The translations under genes and the position numbers were made by a program. Below are positions 16,273-18,309 of a DNA stretch of 18,309 nucleotides, in pieces (positions within the stretch are counted from its first letter, which is position 1; the number at the start of each line of letters is the position of its first letter). A model generated the notes under the pieces. That model had not been told where the DNA came from. It searched no databases and was given only the letters and a program-made list of their open reading frames with translations. The stretch covers positions 1 through 18,309 of the forward strand of contig DBKW01000084.1 of NCBI GenBank assembly GCA_002298665.1. The letters are read 5' to 3'. The DNA is from Verrucomicrobia bacterium UBA740 (GTDB taxonomy: Bacteria; Verrucomicrobiota; Kiritimatiellia; RFP12; UBA1067).

Positions 16273-16662
16273 ATGAAGAACGCAGATATCCATACCGGCG
16301 GGTCGGGCGGAGGGTTCCCTTCGCCCGCCGAGCACTTTCCCAAAGGTTCGCTGAGTCTGGACGACTACCTCGTGAAGCGTCCGGCGGCCACGTTCTTCAT
16401 GCGCATGGAAGGGGAGGCACTCGTCCTCCAAGGCATCTGCCCCGGCGACATACTGGTCGTGGACCGTTCGCTTGCCCCCGCCCCGGGCGATTTGGCCGTC
16501 GTCGTCGTGGAAAACGAATATCTCGTGCGCGTCTGGCGCAAGGGCAAGGACGGCGGCGTGCGCCTCGAGGCGGCCAATCCCGCCTTCGAACCGATTGACG
16601 TTCCGCCGCGCCATCCCGTGGACCTCTTCGGCAAAGTGACCGCCGTGGTGCGAAAGTTGTGA
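16273..16662 (+). CDS. umuD: UmuD-like protein lacking the protease dyad (UmuD'-like)
   Basis: The 129-aa protein aligns with UmuD, the subunit that must lose its N-terminal arm to activate DNA polymerase V. GFPSPAEHF (14-22) matches the new N-terminus of UmuD', and ATFFMRMEG, GICPGDILVVD (54-64) and NPAFEPI are clearly homologous. The S24 protease residues are altered: Ser60 of E. coli is Ala49 (EGEAL in place of SGDSM), Lys97 is Arg86 (YLVRVW), and the cleavage-site Cys24 is Gly13. Only 13 residues, partly GGSGGG, precede the UmuD' start, against 24 in E. coli. An in-frame TAA at 16252-16254 rules out a longer arm; the only other start is a GTG at 16267. Self-cleavage should be impossible. 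umuC overlaps or follows by a few bases. No LexA box is seen upstream. Confidence 0.88.
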   Translation: MKNADIHTGGSGGGFPSPAEHFPKGSLSLDDYLVKRPAATFFMRMEGEALVLQGICPGDILVVDRSLAPAPGDLAVVVVENEYLVRVWRKGKDGGVRLEAANPAFEPIDVPPRHPVDLFGKVTAVVRKL

Positions 16663-16667
16663 CGCGA

Positions 16668-17939
16668 ATGGTTGGGCTTGTCGACGGAAACAACTTCTTC
16701 GTCTCGTGCGAGCGCGTGGTGAACCCCGCCCTGAACGGGTGCGCGGTGGCCGTGCTTTCCAACAACGACGGCTGCTGCGTGTCGCGCTCGAACGAATTCA
16801 AGGCCCTGAAGATCCCGATGGGAACGCCGCGATTCAAATTGCGCCGGCAGGAACAGCGCGGCGAAGTGACGCTGCTCTCTTCCAATTTCGAATTGTACGG
16901 CGACCTCTCCAATCGCGTCATGGCGACCTTGCGGGAGCTGGCGGTCCAGGTCGAACAGTATTCAATCGACGAAGCCTTCATCTATCCGCCCACGACCGCC
17001 CGCGCCAATCTGGAGGAATACGGACGAATCGTCCGTGCAACCGTCTTGCGCCAGGTCGGCATCCCCTGCGGCGTCGGATTCGCCCCCACGAAAACACTCG
17101 CCAAAATAGCGAACCACATCGCCAAGAAGCGTCCTTCGGGCGTGTATGTCTTGCCGGCGAATACGTCGGAACTTTTCTCCGCCCTGCCGGTAGACGAAGT
17201 CTGGGGGATCGGACGCCAATTGGCCGCGAGACTGCGCGCCAACCGGATCTTCACCATCGCTAGCCTGTGCGCGACGCCCGCGGACGCGCTGCGCCGCATA
17301 GGCGGCATCAACCTTCTGCGCACGGTGCGGGAACTGCTGGGTGAACCGTCCCTGACGGAGAGCGACTACGAGGCGCATCCCGATTCCATAACCTATTCGC
17401 GCTCTTTCGGCGAGCATACCCGCGACCTTGAAGCGCTGTGGGAGTCCGTCGCCTCGTTTGCCTCGCGCGCCTCCGAAAAACTCCGCCGGCACGCCCTCGT
17501 GGCGGAAGGCTGTTCGGTCTTCGCCCAATACGGTCCCACCCTCGAGCGCACGTTCCTTTCCCGCACCGTCGTCTTCCCCGTACCGACGGACGCCACAAAC
17601 AGCATCGTCGCGGTCTTGCGCCCCGCCGTCGAGGCGCTCTATTCGCCCGACTTGACCTACTGCAAATCGGGAATCATGTTCTTCGGCCTTTCGCCGCGTT
17701 GCGGACTCCAGCAAGTCAGCCTTTTCGACGAGTTCACCGAGCGCAAAGCGATCCGGGAACGGCAAAAGGCGACATCCCGCCTCTTTTCGGCGGTAGATGC
17801 CCTCAATGCCCGATTCGGACGCGACACGGTATCCATCGCTTCCGTCGGGCTCGGAACGCATAAAACATGGCGGGTCAAGTCTGACAAACTTTCCAAGCGC
17901 GCCACTACACGCTGGGACGAACTCATAACCGTAAAATAA
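16668..17939 (+). CDS. umuC: DNA polymerase V catalytic subunit UmuC (Y-family)
   Basis: The 423-aa translesion polymerase has the expected acidic residues Asp6 (LVDGNNFF) and Asp101-Glu102 (QYSIDEAF), at the same positions as in E. coli UmuC. It also has SNNDGCCVSR, GVGFAPTKTLAKIANHIAK, the helix-hairpin-helix region around VWGIGRQLAARL (179-190), and a C-terminal TTRWDEL. The steric-gate position is Phe11 (Tyr in E. coli). A beta-clamp binding motif QVSLF (349-353) is intact. Length equals the family value (about 422 aa), so the gene looks complete and functional. An alternative GTG start at 16659 would overlap the umuD stop as GTGA; the ATG at 16668 fits the family N-terminus better. It ends the operon and is followed by a non-coding palindrome-rich segment. 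Confidence 0.95.
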   Translation: MVGLVDGNNFFVSCERVVNPALNGCAVAVLSNNDGCCVSRSNEFKALKIPMGTPRFKLRRQEQRGEVTLLSSNFELYGDLSNRVMATLRELAVQVEQYSIDEAFIYPPTTARANLEEYGRIVRATVLRQVGIPCGVGFAPTKTLAKIANHIAKKRPSGVYVLPANTSELFSALPVDEVWGIGRQLAARLRANRIFTIASLCATPADALRRIGGINLLRTVRELLGEPSLTESDYEAHPDSITYSRSFGEHTRDLEALWESVASFASRASEKLRRHALVAEGCSVFAQYGPTLERTFLSRTVVFPVPTDATNSIVAVLRPAVEALYSPDLTYCKSGIMFFGLSPRCGLQQVSLFDEFTERKAIRERQKATSRLFSAVDALNARFGRDTVSIASVGLGTHKTWRVKSDKLSKRATTRWDELITVK

Positions 17940-17974
17940 CGCCTGTGCCAGCCGGCTTTATGGTCTCCAAACTG

Positions 17975-17998
17975 CGCAAAGGCGTCGGACGCTTTGCG
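17975..17998 (+). other. Stable stem-loop downstream of umuC
   Basis: CGCAAAG-G-CGT and ACG-CTTTGCG pair around a CGG loop, giving ten base pairs with one bulged G, 36 bases after the umuC stop. The following bases are G-rich with no T-tract, so it is not a classical intrinsic terminator. It could protect the mRNA 3' end or act as a weak or factor-assisted terminator of the long operon. Confidence 0.5.
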
Positions 17999-18297
17999 GG
18001 GTGAGGGGGCGTGGAAGGGCAGGTTCCGATGTCCGGTCCGCGGACCCGGCAACAAAACAGTACGGGGATTTGTCTCCGTCCCCATGGGGTTTTGGATTGG
18101 GGTCCGTGGTGGGGTTGTTTTAACCGTGCAGGGAATGTGGAAAATGTAGAGAGCAGGGGCTGTCCCGGATGTATCGGGAGTGCGCCTGCCCGCCTAGCCT
18201 CCTTCCCCTACTGTTCACCGCGCTCTCACCCGCGGCAGGAGGGCTAGTTTCCCCCGCGGAACACTCCGCCAATACCCCCCGCATGTGACGGTATCTA

Positions 18298-18309
18298 ACA
18301 TGCGCATGT
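18298..18309. repeat. Perfect 12-base palindrome at the window edge
   Basis: ACATGCGCATGT is its own reverse complement and ends at the last base of the window. A further GCATGT at 18281-18286 makes a second inverted pair with ACATGC at 18298-18303. The pattern is cut by the window end, so its full extent is unknown. Confidence 0.6.

Larger units (their letters stand above)
17940..18309. other. Non-coding, palindrome-rich segment to the window end
   Basis: No credible gene is seen in these 370 bases. They hold many short inverted repeats: GGTCCGCGGACC (18035-18046), GGGGAT/GTCCCC (18064-18083), CCCCATGGGG (18080-18089), GGTT/AACC (18113-18125), GCAGG/CCTGC enclosing TCCCG/CGGGA (18153-18189), an imperfect CTAGCCTCCTTCC / GGCAGGAGGGCTAG pair (18194-18247), GCGGA/TCCGC (18256-18269) and GCATGT/ACATGC (18281-18303). 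Base composition is G-rich on the + strand at first and C-rich later. It could be a structured RNA, a repeat element, or the edge of a mobile or repeated region. No known RNA family was recognised. Confidence 0.5.

Noticed and set aside
17975..17998. Calling the stem-loop after umuC an intrinsic terminator
   Set aside because: The stem is good but no T-tract follows on either strand, so it is listed only as a stem-loop.
17657..18085. 142-codon antisense frame overlapping the end of umuC
   Set aside because: It covers conserved UmuC coding sequence on the other strand and has no start signal or recognisable features.
18011..18247. 78-codon open frame in the last segment
   Set aside because: Low-complexity composition rich in Gly, Pro, Arg and Cys, no ribosome binding site, no recognisable domain, and it runs through several inverted repeats.

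Overview
The window reads as a GC-rich (about 60-65% by eye) bacterial chromosome segment. All seventeen recognisable genes lie on the + strand and are packed into three transcription blocks. An LpxC-family protein, two LysM envelope proteins and a lipoprotein signal indicate a Gram-negative, outer-membrane type of cell. The gene mixture, and ABC permeases with a large extracytoplasmic insert, remind me of the PVC superphylum (Kiritimatiellota / Lentisphaerota / Verrucomicrobiota). That placement is an inference; nothing here is a taxonomic marker I can verify without a search.

Block 1 (about 102-5208) starts at a very good sigma70-type promoter. It carries pyrH (UMP kinase), frr (ribosome recycling factor), an unrecognised low-complexity protein with one C-terminal membrane helix, and a three-gene ABC-2 exporter (permease, ATPase, permease with a periplasmic domain) joined by stop/start overlaps. 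Block 2 (about 5308-7134) has its own extended -10 promoter placed so that the mRNA would be leaderless. It encodes a divergent LpxC-like protein and an overlapping DEDDh 3'-5' exonuclease.

Block 3 (about 7138-17939) starts at a TATAAT box upstream of valS and continues with ruvA, scpA, scpB, a LysM lipoprotein with a TPR-like region, an 88-aa single-helix membrane protein, a second LysM coiled-coil protein, purD, psd and finally a umuD/umuC pair. Most junctions overlap or are only a few bases apart, so tRNA charging, Holliday-junction processing, condensin loading, envelope assembly, purine synthesis, phosphatidylethanolamine synthesis and translesion synthesis appear to share one long transcript. 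The last 370 bases contain no credible gene but are unusually rich in palindromes and inverted repeats.

The most interesting point is the UmuD homologue. It lacks the catalytic Ser (Ala instead), the catalytic Lys (Arg instead) and the Cys of the cleavage site, and its N-terminal arm is about half the usual length. It looks like a protein born in the active UmuD' form, paired with an apparently intact UmuC and without a visible LexA box. Second is the LpxC-like protein with a rearranged metal and catalytic motif. No tRNA, rRNA, CRISPR array, insertion sequence or transposase is seen.
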